DNA of 37,971 nucleotides from Pelargonium nanum (GCA_036897485.1 JAYMTF010000380.1:1-37971); one strand, 5' to 3'; counted from the first letter of the stretch, positions 22,001-32,624 are shown. Notes: generated from the letters alone by a model not told the origin. Translations and numbers: made by a program.

Positions 22001-24533
22001 AGCTATACGATGTCAATAAGAGGCTATCTTATGTTATCACAAGGAAAATCCTGTTCAATTGTTCCAAGATGGATGGGTATGTTTTGCTATATGGATGATG
22101 AATATTGATGCACTGTTGAGTACCTAAAAATGGTTTCATGATGTCCATCCTTAATGCACTTTCTGAATCATTATCCTACATATTTTCTGTTCTAGTAACC
22201 AACTACTCTAGTACCTATTCCAACCACAGCTACCATTTTGGTCCTTAAGGGTTACTCACATGCTCACCTGGTCTTACCCTGATAATTCTTTTGCACCATG
22301 TATTACATCCTTATGTGATTTTACAGCTATGCATGAATGATTTTACATATAATATATTATTTCAATTAGTGCACAGAGTCATTCTTTCGAATTAAATGGA
22401 AAAAAGTATACATTATTGGAAGGTCACTTATTTTTTAGAGGACCAATAATTTCTTCAATAATATATCAAATGCATTGTTAACCTATTGAAGGACCAATAA
22501 TTTCTCATTAGAGCTGTATGGGGTTGGTTGGTCTATAGATCAACCCAACATACTCTTATTTTGTGGTTTGGTTATGTGTATGGCCCATGTTAATTTAGCA
22601 GTATTGAACTTGTTCAATACTAAATATGATCATGCATTTGTGATTATTATGGCAGTGTAAAAGTTTAGGGCATGACTAGCTTAGCTTCCTTACTTTGGCT
22701 CAACGTTCTGGATGGGCCGGTGTGATGGATGCCTGTTCTTGTGGACTTTGGTGTCTAAATCTGGTATAGATTCTTTTTGAAAAAGATCCATTGTTTAATT
22801 TAGTTGGCTACTTGGGTGGCTGAGCCTAGTTTTTATCACTGAGGTTCTTTGATTTCAAGAATGGATGGTGTAAATTGGTGCATAATTATTGGAGTAAAAA
22901 ATGTTGTGATCATCCATTGATGAATAACTTTCTAATTTGTGGTGAATCATGCTTGTGCATTTTCGCCATCTGTTTCGCTATTGAATGATAAGAAAAGGAA
23001 GCAGCTTTAAGTGCCTTAATAACTACTACATTTTCCGAGGAGGAAGTGCAGGTCCACGAAGGGAAGGGGTTATGCAACTTGTTCTATGTTTTCCATCAAT
23101 ATATTCATAAAAGCTTCTACTGATCTCACTATCACTTGTTTCTTACTTTTGGTTAGCTCCTTGGAGTTTGTTATCAAGGTTGGTAAAATTTTAGAGTATG
23201 ATCTCATTGTTGAATTAGCCCACATTGAAAGAATATGAACTATGAAGTCAGTTACCATTTGATACATTAGTTAGGCCTTCCACTTGAATGCTTGAGCTTT
23301 AAGTTGGAGCATGTTTAATATGGTATAGGAGCCGGTTCGGTCTTGGGCTGATGTGGCATGTTGTGCTTCCTCCCTGTTTATTCTTGGTCTACGTTGTGCG
23401 TCATACTTTTTCACTTTGATAGAATGTGAAGTTATGACCACTTGATATACTAGTTGGACCCTTCAAGCCTTCACTTAACCGCTTAAGTTTTTAAGCTGGA
23501 AACGATAAGATTGCTTTGTAAGTCTATTTGTACTCATGTGTATAATTTTGTAATCTTTAGTTGCTAAATATTTTGCTAACTTATGTTGGAGATTATTAAT
23601 CTGTCCCTTAACCCCCAACCTTTTATCTTTAATCACTCTCTCTTCTCGAAAGGGCAATAGAAGAAAATGTGGGTGATATTATCATGTGATTCTAGTGGAA
23701 GTGTAGCCTTACTTTTGACTGAAGGAAATTTTTTACCATGTCTTTCATGTCAAGTTTAAATTGAATTTCATGCAAACAAAAATTAGAGAATTGGTGTTAA
23801 AAACTTGTGATGATCTTTTCAATTTGATATCTAGGCAAGAACTTCACTGTAATCTAATTGATAAGAGTTTTAGGCTGTGGACTGAGGATAGTTTTTTTGT
23901 GTGTGCTTGGCAGAGTTTTAGTTTGTGTATTTGGTTTCCTTTATTCACATCCATTCTCAAGATGCAAGTTAAGCTTTTGAGTACATGTACTTTCTACATA
24001 TAGAAGTTGAAGTTTTTTGTTTATTGGATAATGGAAGTGTAATATTTCAGGCTTCGCCAATCACCATTGGGGGACGTCAAGCTGTTGTAGAGATAAAGAA
24101 AACCAGCACTCGAGGCAAGTGAAAACTCATAGTATTATTTGCATTGAGAAAAGTTTTCTTTTACTGAAATGAAGATTACTAGTATATGAGTAATGTTCTC
24201 ATGTGAATGAAAAGAAGAAAGCCTTGTGAGAAAAAGGATATAACGTTTACTCTGTATCTAACACAAGTGTGTGGTGCAGTTGGTGGTGGAAGAGGTGGCA
24301 GGTTTCCATCTGGAAGAGGAGGGTTTCGGAGTGACAACTTCAGGGGTCGTGGAAATTATGGTGGCGGGCGTGGCGGTTTTGGGAGAAACGAGTATGGACA
24401 TCGGGGGGAGTTCTCTGGGCGTGGAAGGGGACCAGCTGGACGTGGCGGAGAAGGTTATCAGCAAGGGAGAGGGAGAGGAGGAGGAGGAGGAGGGCGTACA
24501 AGCGGAGCAAAACAGAATGCCGAGACTTGTTAA
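16049..24533 (+). CDS. G3BP: G3BP-like stress-granule protein (NTF2 domain, RRM, RGG tail)
   Basis: Eight coding exons join in frame to 463 residues: 16049-16234, 16984-17278, 17390-17619, 17699-17876, 18026-18147, 18254-18316, 24051-24114 and 24280-24533. Residues about 15-133 form an NTF2-like dimerisation domain (QLVGNAFVEQYYHIL to YFVLNDVFRYVED). Residues 134-296 are acidic and Pro/Ser-rich, low complexity, with KKSYASIV as in G3BP relatives. An RRM follows, with RNP2 IYIRNL (302-307) and RNP1-type GYCFGFVEF (339-347). Residues 381-459 are an RGG/GRG-rich tail. Animal and plant G3BPs nucleate stress granules in the cytoplasm and bind mRNA; Arabidopsis homologues have this same order. The seventh intron is 5.7 kb, splits the RRM and holds transposon relics; the last intron uses a GC donor. 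Function is inferred from family; exon limits were set by frame and splice sites and may be off at the alternative acceptor of exon 6. Confidence 0.9.
18251..18256 (+). other. NAGNAG tandem splice acceptor in the RRM
   Basis: The acceptor before exon 6 reads TTTAACAGCAG|GGCTAC. Splicing after the first CAG adds a Gln codon directly before GYCFGFVEF; splicing after the second omits it. Both keep the frame, so two proteins differing by one residue beside RNP1 are expected if both sites are used. Confidence 0.6.
20123..20402. mobile_element. Stowaway-like MITE in intron 7
   Basis: The left end TACTCCATCCCAAGATGAGT and the right end ACTCATTTTGGAACATAG, in reverse complement CTATGTTCCAAAATGAGT, form an imperfect inverted repeat of the TACTCCCTCCGTCCCAAAA type common in plant Tc1/mariner-derived MITEs. 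The target would be TA. The interior is AT-rich with a TTATT microsatellite near 20330-20370. No coding sequence. Confidence 0.5.
23189..23505 (+). mobile_element. TRIM-like LTR retrotransposon fossil in intron 7
   Basis: A first LTR-like block spans about 23189-23320. It is followed at once by TGGTATAGGAGC (23321-23332), which resembles the initiator-Met tRNA primer-binding site of plant LTR elements. After an internal part of under 100 bp, a second, shorter block (about 23419-23505) resembles the first: both run through a GAAT.TGAA..ATGA.....CATTTGATA-like stretch and then CTTAAGC/TTTAAGTTGGA-like words. A tiny element with LTRs of about 130 bp and no coding region fits the TRIM group. The two copies are well diverged, so it is old and broken. 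Orientation follows that of the intron. Confidence 0.5.
24115..24279 (+). other. GC-AG intron (intron 8 of the G3BP-like gene)
   Basis: Exon 7 ends ACTCGAG and the intron begins GCAAGTG, the strong consensus of GC-type donors. It ends GTGGTGCAG at 24279. With this donor the frame reads TSTRV then GGGRGGRFPSGRGG. The only nearby GT (24119) would put the Gly/Arg-rich exon in a wrong frame, so the GC site is required. Confidence 0.85.
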
Positions 24534-25262
24534 ACTTAAAATTATATATTGAGGGAGGGCAATATTTTTGACAAGAGTTGTTACTTAAGGTTAGGGTTGC
24601 AAGCTTTGAAGTGGGAACAAGTCTTGTCTTGTTCATCAGTGTTGTGTAGTGAAGGCTTATTTTCTTTATAGAATAGAGTTACTATTGTTCTGTTCTGTTC
24701 TGTAATAGGGCAATTTAACCTTATATTCTAATGTAACTTTCTGGAATCTTCAGTTTTCTTTATTGAGTTTAAATGCTAATTTATTTTCATTTTTTGCCTT
24801 CTTGTCCACTTTATTTGAATTGAAATGCTAAGTTTATTTATGTTGGTTGATTATAGCATGGGTGATGAGTTTAACAATACTATTCCTTTTTTATTTGAAC
24901 AAACATCATTGGGCAAGTGGTTTAAGGCGCATGTGAAACAATGAGTGTCTGGGTTAAATAGGCACTGAAACTAATTACCAGGAGATGATTTCATGCTGCT
25001 ATGGTTTTATTACACAAGACAAGATACATGTGGTATGTAAGTGACATGGAAAACAAATATCTGCATTCTTCAGCAGATTATGGGCATGGATGGATCAGCG
25101 AGGAAATCACATAGAAAAATTGGGGCAAAACTATATAATAATTTACATCTGGAATAACTACAGTTTTAAGGGCTATATCTAAAGGATCCATCAAGCACAA
25201 ACAATTACAATGGGGCTTACCATCTAAGAATCGCTATGTTAATCAACAGAACCGAGCAACAG
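24534..25262. other. Convergent 3' flanks of the G3BP-like and RPK2 genes
   Basis: About 24534-24780 is probably the G3BP 3'UTR (T-rich with GTTCTGTTCTGTTCTG and TGTAA words). About 25100-25262 should hold the RPK2 3'UTR on the minus strand. A worn tRNA-like segment lies between them. No gene is seen. Confidence 0.5.
24905..24995 (+). mobile_element. Possible degenerate tRNA-derived SINE
   Basis: GGGCAAGTGGTTTAAGGCGC at 24911-24930 closely resembles the A-box region of a serine or leucine tRNA, and GGGTTAAATAGG at 24951-24962 could be a worn B box. No intact tRNA cloverleaf, poly-A tail or target duplication is visible, so it is at best an old SINE head. Confidence 0.4.
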
Positions 25263-28200
25263 CTAACATGACGGGGGTTGAAGCTGTTTTAGCCTTCTGA
25301 CAACTTGCCTCATTGTAGGCCTAGTAGAAAGAGAATCAACAGTGCATACAACTGCCAAATGTAGAACTTCAACCAAATCATCATGGGGACCTGCATCCCA
25401 TAAACCTGCAGTAAAGAACTCCTTGGCTCTCCCCTGTCTCAGTTGCATGCACGCCCATGCCACTATATTGAAACCATTCCCAAACGAAGAAAATGACGGG
25501 TCCAGGGCTTTCTTGTCAGATAGTAACTCAAGAAGCACTACCCCATAACTATAAACATCGGCCTTATCAGAAACACGGCAAGTCATTGCATATTCTGGAG
25601 CAACATATCCAAATGTACCAGCTACACCTGTAGTAGCATGGGTTTCTGAAGTTCCCAAAAGTCTGGCCAACCCAAAATCAGATAGATAAGCATTAAAATC
25701 CTCATCCAGCAAAATATTGCTTGGCTTGACATCACGATGGAGAACACGTGGTACACACTGGTCATGTAGGTAGGCAAGTGCACGGGCTATGTCCAGAGCA
25801 ATCTTGTGAAGTATCCTCCAGTCCACAGCCCTTGTGGACCGTTCCTGAATAAACTTTTCTAAGTTACCACCTGGCAAGTAGTTGTATATTAGAAACATCT
25901 CTGCTTCACTGGTATGATAACCAATCAAAGTGACAAGATTTGGATGTCGGAGCCTCCCTAGAGTTCTTATTTCAGCATTTAACTGTTGATCCCCTTGGAA
26001 CCGTCCAACGGAAAGCCGTTTAATTGCCACAATGAATCCAGGTGAGATCTCTGCCTTGTATGTTGCTCCAAACCCTCCATTCCCGATGCAGTTGCTGGCA
26101 TTGAAATTCCCTGTAGCCCTCACAACATTCTCAAATGTCAACGGAACCCCAATTTCCGTGAAGATTGTTACTTCCTTCCTGGCAGACCCAATTTTGGACC
26201 TTGGATTCCACTTTCTTGTGTAAAAGAATAGCACTATGAGAGCTAGAAGAACTGAAACAATGGCTGATGCGGATGTTATAGATGCTATTTCGATTGAATT
26301 GAAACTGCCACTTCCGCTCCCCTGAACTGGACTTCCTGAAGGTGAAGCATCATCATTTTCCGAATCCTCAACCCTGGGATCTGAAGCTGTTAGAGCAAAC
26401 ATCCGGCAAGATTGTAGGTTGGGGTTTCCAATAACACTGTTGCATTTTGTCAAGTTGTCATTTGAAGGAAGCAGCCCAGACAAGTTATTGAAGGACAAGT
26501 TAAATGCAGAAAGTGTGGTCATATTTGCTAAAGCAGCTGGAATCGGTCCAGAAAGTGTGTTGTTGTTGAGCAGAAGCACAGATAGTCTTCTCAAATTTCC
26601 AAGATCTTCTGGAATCTCACCTGAAAGGAAGTTGGAGAAAAGCTCCAGCACTTCTAAAAAGCGCAACTGTCCGAGGCTGGAAGGAATTGGCCCAGTCAGG
26701 TTATTACCACCCAATGAAATATACCTCAGATTTTTTGTATGGCCAATACTTGTAGGAATCTGACCGTGAAGCAGGTTTGAACTGAAGTTAATAGCAACAA
26801 GAGACATCAACTCCACGATACTAGAGGGAATTGATCCTGTAATGTGATTCCCAGATGCATCTAAAAGTTTAAGAGATCTGCACATTGTACCAATATCAGC
26901 TGAAATCTGACCAGAAATATGGTTGTTGCTGACATTAACAATCATTGCATTCAATCCGTAACACTTCTCAAACAAATTCCCTGGGAATGGTCCAACAAGC
27001 TTGTTGTCCTGAGCAAGAAACGCATATGCAGTGTTTTTGCTTAATCTTTCAGGTGAGATGGGCATTGACTGAAAAGTACCGGTAAAGTTATTGCCTCCAA
27101 AATTGTGAAATACAGCAACATTATCATCTCCTCCAACTAAAGGAAAAGGAGTTCCTTCGTGGGCTTTCATAGCAAAAAATGACATATAAGCAGCCGATGG
27201 GTCGTTAGAATCAAAAGAATATCCACCCAAGGAAAGAACAGGAGCACAACTGTGGTTGGAAAATACAGGGATTGGACCAGACAATATGTTCCTACTGACA
27301 TCGAACACTGTCATACATGGAACTGGAAGTTCCTCCTCAAGCATCCCAGAAAGCTGGTTCGCACTCAAATCAAGGAAATGCAGCTTCTTGCAACGACTGA
27401 GCACATTAGGAATTTCCCCAACAAAAAAATTTTGGGCCAAATTGACCATCTCTAGGCTGTCACAATCACCCCAATCAATCGGGAATTGGCCCTCAAGAGT
27501 TGCCCTCGGTGCCCACAATATCCTCAGCTTTGGGAGGGATGTAATCGAAAAGGGAATTTGCCCTTGAAAATAATTAAAATCATCAATCATGGCACTGGGT
27601 GGCTCCAATGAAGAGTTCACTTTTGATTCATTAGTCTCCGGAAGTGGATTGAACATACTTGAAAGTACAAGAACAGACAAATTCTTACAATTCCCAAGCT
27701 CGGCAGGTACCGATCCACTAAGGCTGTTCCGTGACACATCCAACACTTCAAGCTTCTGTAGTTTGCCAAACTCAGCCGGGATAACCTCTTCCAGCATGTT
27801 AGAATACAACATGAGTGACTGCAGCTGACTACAGTTCCCCAAACTACGAGGAATCCCACTAACCAAGTAATTACCCGACAAGTCCAAACGTTCAAGCTTC
27901 TCACAACTGTCTCCAATCTCTTCCGGAATTGCCCCTGAAAGCCCATTAAACGACAAATACACACTCCTCCACTGGCCAATAAACCCTGGAACACTGCCTG
28001 ATACCATATTTCCAGCTAAATTGAAGATCTCCAATTTTGCCAAATTGGAAAGGGATGCGGGCATCTCTCCCGAAATTCTGTTAAACCCAAGATTGAGAAC
28101 CCGCAAGCTTCTCAAGCCAGTAAAGCTAACAGGAAAAGACCCGGCGAACCGATTCCCTTCTAGATCAAGAATTTCCAGCTTTTCCATACCCCAAATTTCA

Positions 28201-28673
28201 TTAGGAATGACATCAACAAAACCATTGAAAGGAAGCGACAAAACCCTAAGCTCCGTGAGCTTGGCAATCACAGGAGACAATCTGCCGACCAGTTTTCCAC
28301 TACCCACACAATTCCTTCGGATTCCAAACCCATAAAGCGGATATTTAGCAAAAACAGAACACGAGAGAGCACTAGAATTACCTTGCCCTCCATTTCCGGT
28401 AATGTTGAGGGACACGACCCGGGAATTGGAGTCGCACATGACGCCAGGCCACGAACAGTGACCGGAATTGCTCGGGCTCCAGCGCGAGAGCAGCCCCGAC
28501 GGGTCGGACACCGACTTCTTGAACTGAAGCAGCAGCCGCGCTTCGCCGTAATCGGGCTCGCCGCCGCCGGAGACAGCGAAAATCGACGAGAGGAGGAAGA
28601 GGAAAAGGAGATGCGGGGACATGGGTTTATGAAAGAAGAGCCATTTCGAGGAACCCATTTCAGAACTCCTCAA
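25263..28673 (-). CDS. RPK2: LRR receptor-like kinase, RPK2/TOADSTOOL2 type
   Basis: A single exon encodes 1136 residues, close to the Arabidopsis RPK2 length. A signal peptide lies near 18-37 ([17 protein letters not shown]), an N-terminal LRR cap with the pair HCSWPGVMC at 72-80, and leucine-rich repeats run through about 130-740. Non-LRR stretches interrupt them (about 340-365 and 475-555). A Ser/Gly-rich juxtamembrane region is followed by a transmembrane helix at about 797-818. The kinase domain has [13 protein letters not shown] (864-876), VAIK with Lys885, HRDVKPSN (979-986), DFG (999-1001) and APE (1025-1027), so the catalytic residues are present; the RD motif predicts an active kinase. 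RPK2 acts at the plasma membrane in anther development, embryo patterning and CLAVATA-type meristem signalling. The start could also be Met6 or Met18. Orthology is inferred from overall sequence and size. Confidence 0.95.
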   Translation of the reverse strand: MRSSEMGSSKWLFFHKPMSPHLLFLFLLSSIFAVSGGGEPDYGEARLLLQFKKSVSDPSGLLSRWSPSNSGHCSWPGVMCDSNSRVVSLNITGNGGQGNSSALSCSVFAKYPLYGFGIRRNCVGSGKLVGRLSPVIAKLTELRVLSLPFNGFVDVIPNEIWGMEKLEILDLEGNRFAGSFPVSFTGLRSLRVLNLGFNRISGEMPASLSNLAKLEIFNLAGNMVSGSVPGFIGQWRSVYLSFNGLSGAIPEEIGDSCEKLERLDLSGNYLVSGIPRSLGNCSQLQSLMLYSNMLEEVIPAEFGKLQKLEVLDVSRNSLSGSVPAELGNCKNLSVLVLSSMFNPLPETNESKVNSSLEPPSAMIDDFNYFQGQIPFSITSLPKLRILWAPRATLEGQFPIDWGDCDSLEMVNLAQNFFVGEIPNVLSRCKKLHFLDLSANQLSGMLEEELPVPCMTVFDVSRNILSGPIPVFSNHSCAPVLSLGGYSFDSNDPSAAYMSFFAMKAHEGTPFPLVGGDDNVAVFHNFGGNNFTGTFQSMPISPERLSKNTAYAFLAQDNKLVGPFPGNLFEKCYGLNAMIVNVSNNHISGQISADIGTMCRSLKLLDASGNHITGSIPSSIVELMSLVAINFSSNLLHGQIPTSIGHTKNLRYISLGGNNLTGPIPSSLGQLRFLEVLELFSNFLSGEIPEDLGNLRRLSVLLLNNNTLSGPIPAALANMTTLSAFNLSFNNLSGLLPSNDNLTKCNSVIGNPNLQSCRMFALTASDPRVEDSENDDASPSGSPVQGSGSGSFNSIEIASITSASAIVSVLLALIVLFFYTRKWNPRSKIGSARKEVTIFTEIGVPLTFENVVRATGNFNASNCIGNGGFGATYKAEISPGFIVAIKRLSVGRFQGDQQLNAEIRTLGRLRHPNLVTLIGYHTSEAEMFLIYNYLPGGNLEKFIQERSTRAVDWRILHKIALDIARALAYLHDQCVPRVLHRDVKPSNILLDEDFNAYLSDFGLARLLGTSETHATTGVAGTFGYVAPEYAMTCRVSDKADVYSYGVVLLELLSDKKALDPSFSSFGNGFNIVAWACMQLRQGRAKEFFTAGLWDAGPHDDLVEVLHLAVVCTVDSLSTRPTMRQVVRRLKQLQPPSC

Positions 28674-29190
28674 AGGGTCGCCAAAACCCTATATCCTTCT
28701 TCTTGAGCTGCAGAGAAGAAGAAAAAAAAGGGATTTTTTTTCCTGAAACCCTAACCCTAATTTTGGTTTCTTTGGGGGAGAGGGAGAGAGAGAGATTCAA
28801 CTGTGTTATTTTTTCATTTTATGAGAAAACGCGTTTTTTTTTTTTCTTCTTTGTTTCATTTCGCTCTTCTAGTTTTGTTTTGGTTATTTATTTATTTTTA
28901 TTTTGGGCACTTCTTTTCTTCATCGGGTAGAGTTTTGTCGTTTAGGGGGCGATGGGGCCCACTGGACATACTGGTAGTGGGGCCCATGGTTGGTCTCAAT
29001 AAGTGCATGAACGCAAGGCCCGTCAATTTTAGAAGGCTCTCTCTTGGTGGTTGGGCTTAAAAAGATTCCTTAAAGTGTTTACACGTGGCTTCTGCTAAAG
29101 GTGCCCACGTGGGTGCCCTTCCAGAAGGTAAATAGGACCCACAATCCCTTTTTATGTTTTTAGTTCTTTCTCAGTAAAAAACTCGATTTG
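28674..29190 (-). promoter_or_regulatory. RPK2 leader and promoter: telo-box, GA repeat and two G-boxes
   Basis: The likely leader has a GA-rich run at about 28773-28797. A telomere-like word AAACCCTAACCCTAA lies at 28746-28760, a telo-box found in promoters of genes active in dividing cells. Further upstream are two CACGTG cores at 29082-29087 (ACACGTGGC) and 29106-29111 (CCCACGTGGG), 24 bp apart, about 410-440 bp before the ATG. Paired ACGTGGC words are typical of ABA-responsive promoters; activity is inference. Confidence 0.5.
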
Positions 29191-29446
29191 GTATCTGAGT
29201 TTTTGTGTTTCATCCTAATTGGGTTCTTAATTTTTTCAATCTCAAATTGTCATTGAACTTTGTGTTTCGATCCAATTTTTTCTTTGAACCTTCTTAAATA
29301 CAAAATAATTTACGAATTTTCAAATATTGATCTAATTTGGTCTGTCAACTTTTAATATAATCTTTAAGAGCGATAACCATTATGGTTCAATATATAAAAG
29401 TTCAGAAAGCAAATTCGATCGAAACACGAAAATTTATAACTCAAAT
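29191..29446. repeat. Unclassified inverted-repeat element (about 256 bp)
   Basis: The left arm (TCTGAGTTTTTGTGTTTCAT and onward) resembles the reverse complement of the right arm, which contains GTTCAGAAAGC, GATCGAAACACG and TTATAACTCAAA. A further copy of the TGTGTTTCGATCCAATTT theme lies at 29261-29278 in direct orientation. This fits a small foldback or MITE, but no clear target duplication was found. Confidence 0.4.
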
Positions 29447-31652
29447 AAAGTAATCTTCTTTTTTCTAAGTTATAAGATGATTTTTTCAAACAATTTATTA
29501 TGTTGTCATGTTATTAACATTTTTATATTTTCATGATTAAAAAATTCAAATTTTAGAATTAATGGTCAGACTCAATAAAGTTTTGTAAGAATTGACACGT
29601 CACGAGAGATTAGTAATTTTCTTGATTGAAGCTCGTTCCTCACTATTTTGATTTTGATTTTTTTCTTTTAGTAATTTTCATATTAGACAAAGGCCAGCTC
29701 AGCTTGCCTTTTGTGGTTCAGATATTGATCCAGATTTGACGTCAAAGTGATGGACGCGTGACGTCATCACATGCTTCTTAAAATATATTTTGTTGAATAA
29801 TGACAAGCTCTTTAGCACTGTTCTTTCGACATTTTTGTGTTTGTTTAGTAGTATAGTGGATTGTGTTACAAGCATATTAATTTGTAATGGTACGTTGCCC
29901 ATAAATAATAAATTTAAATAAATAGGTTTAAAAAAAATCAAATAAATAAATAAGAGAGATATTAATGCCAAGTAATTTCTTAAAATTTGTATAAATAGTA
30001 TGAATCTGCATTGTCTTTATTCTTGTTTAAATGAAACAAACAACAAATTGACCTTACATGCTAAAACTACTTTTAACATCTTGTCAAAATACAATCTCTA
30101 TACATTTTTACGCTTAGAATAAATGCAGTTTCTCTTAAATCTCTTCATTATAACTCAACAATTTTTTTACAACTTGAAGAGTTAGTGTGTCGTCACTCAT
30201 GATTAATATGTTAACCATGCTCTCACTTACTCTTTTATACACTCAAGGCTTTTCCTAATTTTTTTATGAAGCCATATTTTGTGAATATTGAATCATTGAA
30301 ATGAACGTTACATGCAACTTCATGAAACGTATTTCAAACCATAAATGGATCGATTCATCTTGCATATCATAGATGTTTTGGATTGACTATTTTTTTTTAC
30401 TTGTGTCATATACACTTCCTCAAATAACTTTCTAGATTCACCAAAATATTAAAAAAAAAAAACGGATTTAACCAACAAAATAAAAATGCCAGATTACCCA
30501 ATGAAAAACCTAGCATTTAAATTCCATACATAATTAAATTGAATAGATAAAGAAAGAAAACTTTACTAAAATAAATTTACCTTTCTCCGGTGGAAGCAAC
30601 AACGACAACAATGAGGCACTCTAAAGCGTTGTGGTGCCGGAGAAAGAAAAAGAGAGAAGGCTTAAGGCACGTCATGTATACTCATGAACCTAAAATGAAA
30701 ATTAGACAGAAGAGAGTCGTCATACTTACCAGTCAAAATTGAGATCGTGAGTGGTTAGAGATGTCAACCACACAAGAGATATGAGTGAAGATTAATGAGA
30801 GAAAGAGTCTTCTCATTTTCCAAAAAAAAAAAATGATGGCTTTTCGTCGAAAAAAAAATAAATTACATTTGCGACGAAATTGCAATCGCCATATGAAATA
30901 TATATTTGTCGTCTACAACAACGTCACGAGTTTTTGTCGCAAAATAGAGAGTTCAATTTTGCAACGGATAAGTGCTGCTAACAGTTTATCAAAAATGTAA
31001 TTTTTGCATTTCAAATAATATTTCATCTTTTAGATTACAATTGAAATCCTAGAATCCAAAAGTAACTTAAATTGGAGTTTCATTAATTAGGATTCACAAC
31101 ACAAGTACACAACCCATGTAAGAGCCACAACCAAGCATGCATGAATCGGATAATAATAAAATAGTTCAAGTCATGCTAACTCAATCAACCAATTAGAATG
31201 TACATTCATTTTTCATATTCAAATGTTTTTAACAACATACTTTCATAAATCTAACATCACTATATACATAAGTACATTTACAAATTAATATCGATCCTTA
31301 AGATATTTATGTAAATACTTACAAACCAAATGAGACATGAAATATACATAATTCACGAGTCCTGAAAACTCCTGACTAAGAAATATGTACACGAACCAGA
31401 CATGGTTCACATTATTATATTTTATCAGCGATTCCAACACCTGATGAGAGACTCAAACTTGAGATCTCGAGGAGATCAAATATCTTAAACAACTTTGGAT
31501 GTCTAACGCTGGATGTACCTAAGATGCACAACATGCAAAAAGAGTTGTACTTCATATTCCTGAATGGTTTGAAACTTTTTTAGACTCCAAGTTGCATAAA
31601 ATGGTACAATTTGCTTGCATCAATTGGTGAACCAGAAATAGAGGGAATGGTC
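29447..31652. other. Intergenic region, no gene recognised
   Basis: AT-rich DNA. Near 30840-30970 the words TTTTCGTCG, GCGACGAAATTGC and TTTTTGTCGCAAAAT recall the GCGACGAAA-type interior of some plant DNA transposons, but no ends can be drawn. The open frames at 29699-29971 (minus) and 30785-31000 (plus) show no known motif. The last 100 bases may be the 3'UTR of the next gene. Confidence 0.45.
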
Positions 31653-32433
31653 TCAACAGAATCGACAACAACGCCACAGAAAACGATTAAACCAACCACA
31701 TTTAGCAGATTTTGCTGAAGTTTGTAGTTTGGGGTCTTTTGGTTGCATTCGGGAGGGTTGCTTTGTCATTAGCTGTGGCACCGGCGATGAATGTTTTTCA
31801 TTGTTTGAGCACGCTTCAAAAGATTCAGAACGCGCCTTCTGAGCTGCCAGTCTAAAATATAATTGATAGGACAAGATAAATTAGTATCAGACAATAGGAT
31901 CATATCATTCGCTGAAAACAAATAAGTCAGATCAATTCTGGTATCATGTTAAACTTAACTACAACTAAAAACCTTAAGCTAATAGACGGAGTGCCCAACT
32001 TGTATGTTCGATATGGGATACATTAACAAGCTATGCTCAACTGCGTGGGATATATACTTAACAAACTATGCTCAAATGCGTGCATTTAAGGAGAAAGATA
32101 TGAGGTAGCTTACATCGGGAAGACAAAAGAGGCGGTACTGCTGACATGACTACCGGTAGCGTTAGACGAGAAAGATGATCTTGCTGAAGGTTGGGCATAA
32201 TCCTTTGCATTGTGAGTTTGAGGAGTGAGTGTTGTGTTGATTTCTGGTGGTATGTTATTGCTAATTTGAGGAAGTGGGAGTGTGAATGTTGAGTCTATTG
32301 AAAAGCTGTCATGAAAACTAAACATGGATTCGTTGGAAGTGGCGCTCCATTCAAGAGGCGCGGATGTTGAGTTTCTTGCAAAGACTGAGGCCGGAATCCT
32401 ATTTGGGTCAAAGCTTGCAGGTTGCGGATCCAT
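31653..32433 (-). CDS. Uncharacterised plant protein with Cys-rich C-terminus (172 aa)
   Basis: Two exons on the minus strand, 32433-32114 and 31851-31653, join across a GTAAGC donor and a TATTTTAG acceptor in phase 2 to give 172 residues. The protein is Ser/Thr/Pro-rich and predicted largely disordered. Visible motifs are WSATSNESMFSF (about 29-40), SSTASFVFPIL (near 98-108) across the splice junction, and a C-terminal KCGWFNRFLWRCCRFC ending at the stop. I recall plant-specific uncharacterised proteins with a NESLFSI block, an SFAFPIL block and a WF-x-CF-x-CC tail, so this looks like a member, but no function is established that I can name. The cysteine cluster next to aromatic and basic residues could be lipidated or bind metal; that is speculation. 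It lies head-to-head with the CRR7-like gene. No signal peptide or transmembrane segment is visible. Confidence 0.75.
32015..32081 (+). repeat. Two-copy tandem repeat in the intron of the 172-residue gene
   Basis: GGGATACATTAACAAGCTAT and following bases to GCGT (32015-32046) are followed directly by GGGATATATACTTAACAAAC through GCGT (32047-32081). The units of 32 and 35 bp share GCTCAA.TGCGT and AACAA.CTATG; the second carries a 3-bp insertion. The repeat ends about 30 bp from the exon 1 donor. Confidence 0.75.
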
Positions 32434-32498
32434 TTCTTACAAGTAGGGACGAGGAGTCTTAACTGTGATTAAGCACCGAGCAGGATCAAATATGTGGT

Positions 32499-32624
32499 CT
32501 GCGCAAAGAAAAAAAACAAGGAAAAACTAGATGTAGTGTCATAAAAAACACAAAATCAACTCACAATTATGCAACATGTGTTTGAATTTCAACAATTGGG
32601 TACATCAAGAAACGAGAAACTTAC
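32499..32624 (-). other. Candidate 5'UTR intron of the 172-residue gene
   Basis: Minus-strand reading gives a strong donor TTCGA|GTAAGTTTC at 32624 and a pyrimidine-rich acceptor TTTCTTTGCGCAG ending at 32499, 126 nt apart, both upstream of the ATG at 32433. The leader would begin near 32750. No coding effect is expected. Confidence 0.5.

Larger units (their letters stand above)
18317..24050 (+). other. Intron 7 of the G3BP-like gene (5.7 kb)
   Basis: The donor CAG|GTACAAT lies at 18317 and the acceptor ATATTTCAG ends at 24050. It separates RNP1 from the last strand of the RRM and makes up more than half of the gene. It contains a Stowaway-like element (about 20123-20402), a TRIM-like LTR fossil (23189-23505), short direct repeats at 22439 and 22490, and two CACGTG cores near 21518 and 21612. 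Small open frames inside look random. Confidence 0.85.

Noticed and set aside
24207-24279. Upstream extension of the RGG exon starting MKRRKPCEKKD
   Set aside because: This part is intron 8; the family continues from the RRM into VGGGRGG, and the acceptor GTGCAG lies exactly before it.
24911-24962. Possible tRNA-Ser or tRNA-Leu gene
   Set aside because: The A-box region is good, but no acceptor stem pairing, anticodon arm or T arm can be folded; kept only as a possible SINE head.
26419-26763. Open frames on the plus strand across the RPK2 gene (also at 27256-27567 and 28021-28335)
   Set aside because: They lie antisense to a well-conserved coding exon and translate to no known motif; they are shadows of the LRR codons.
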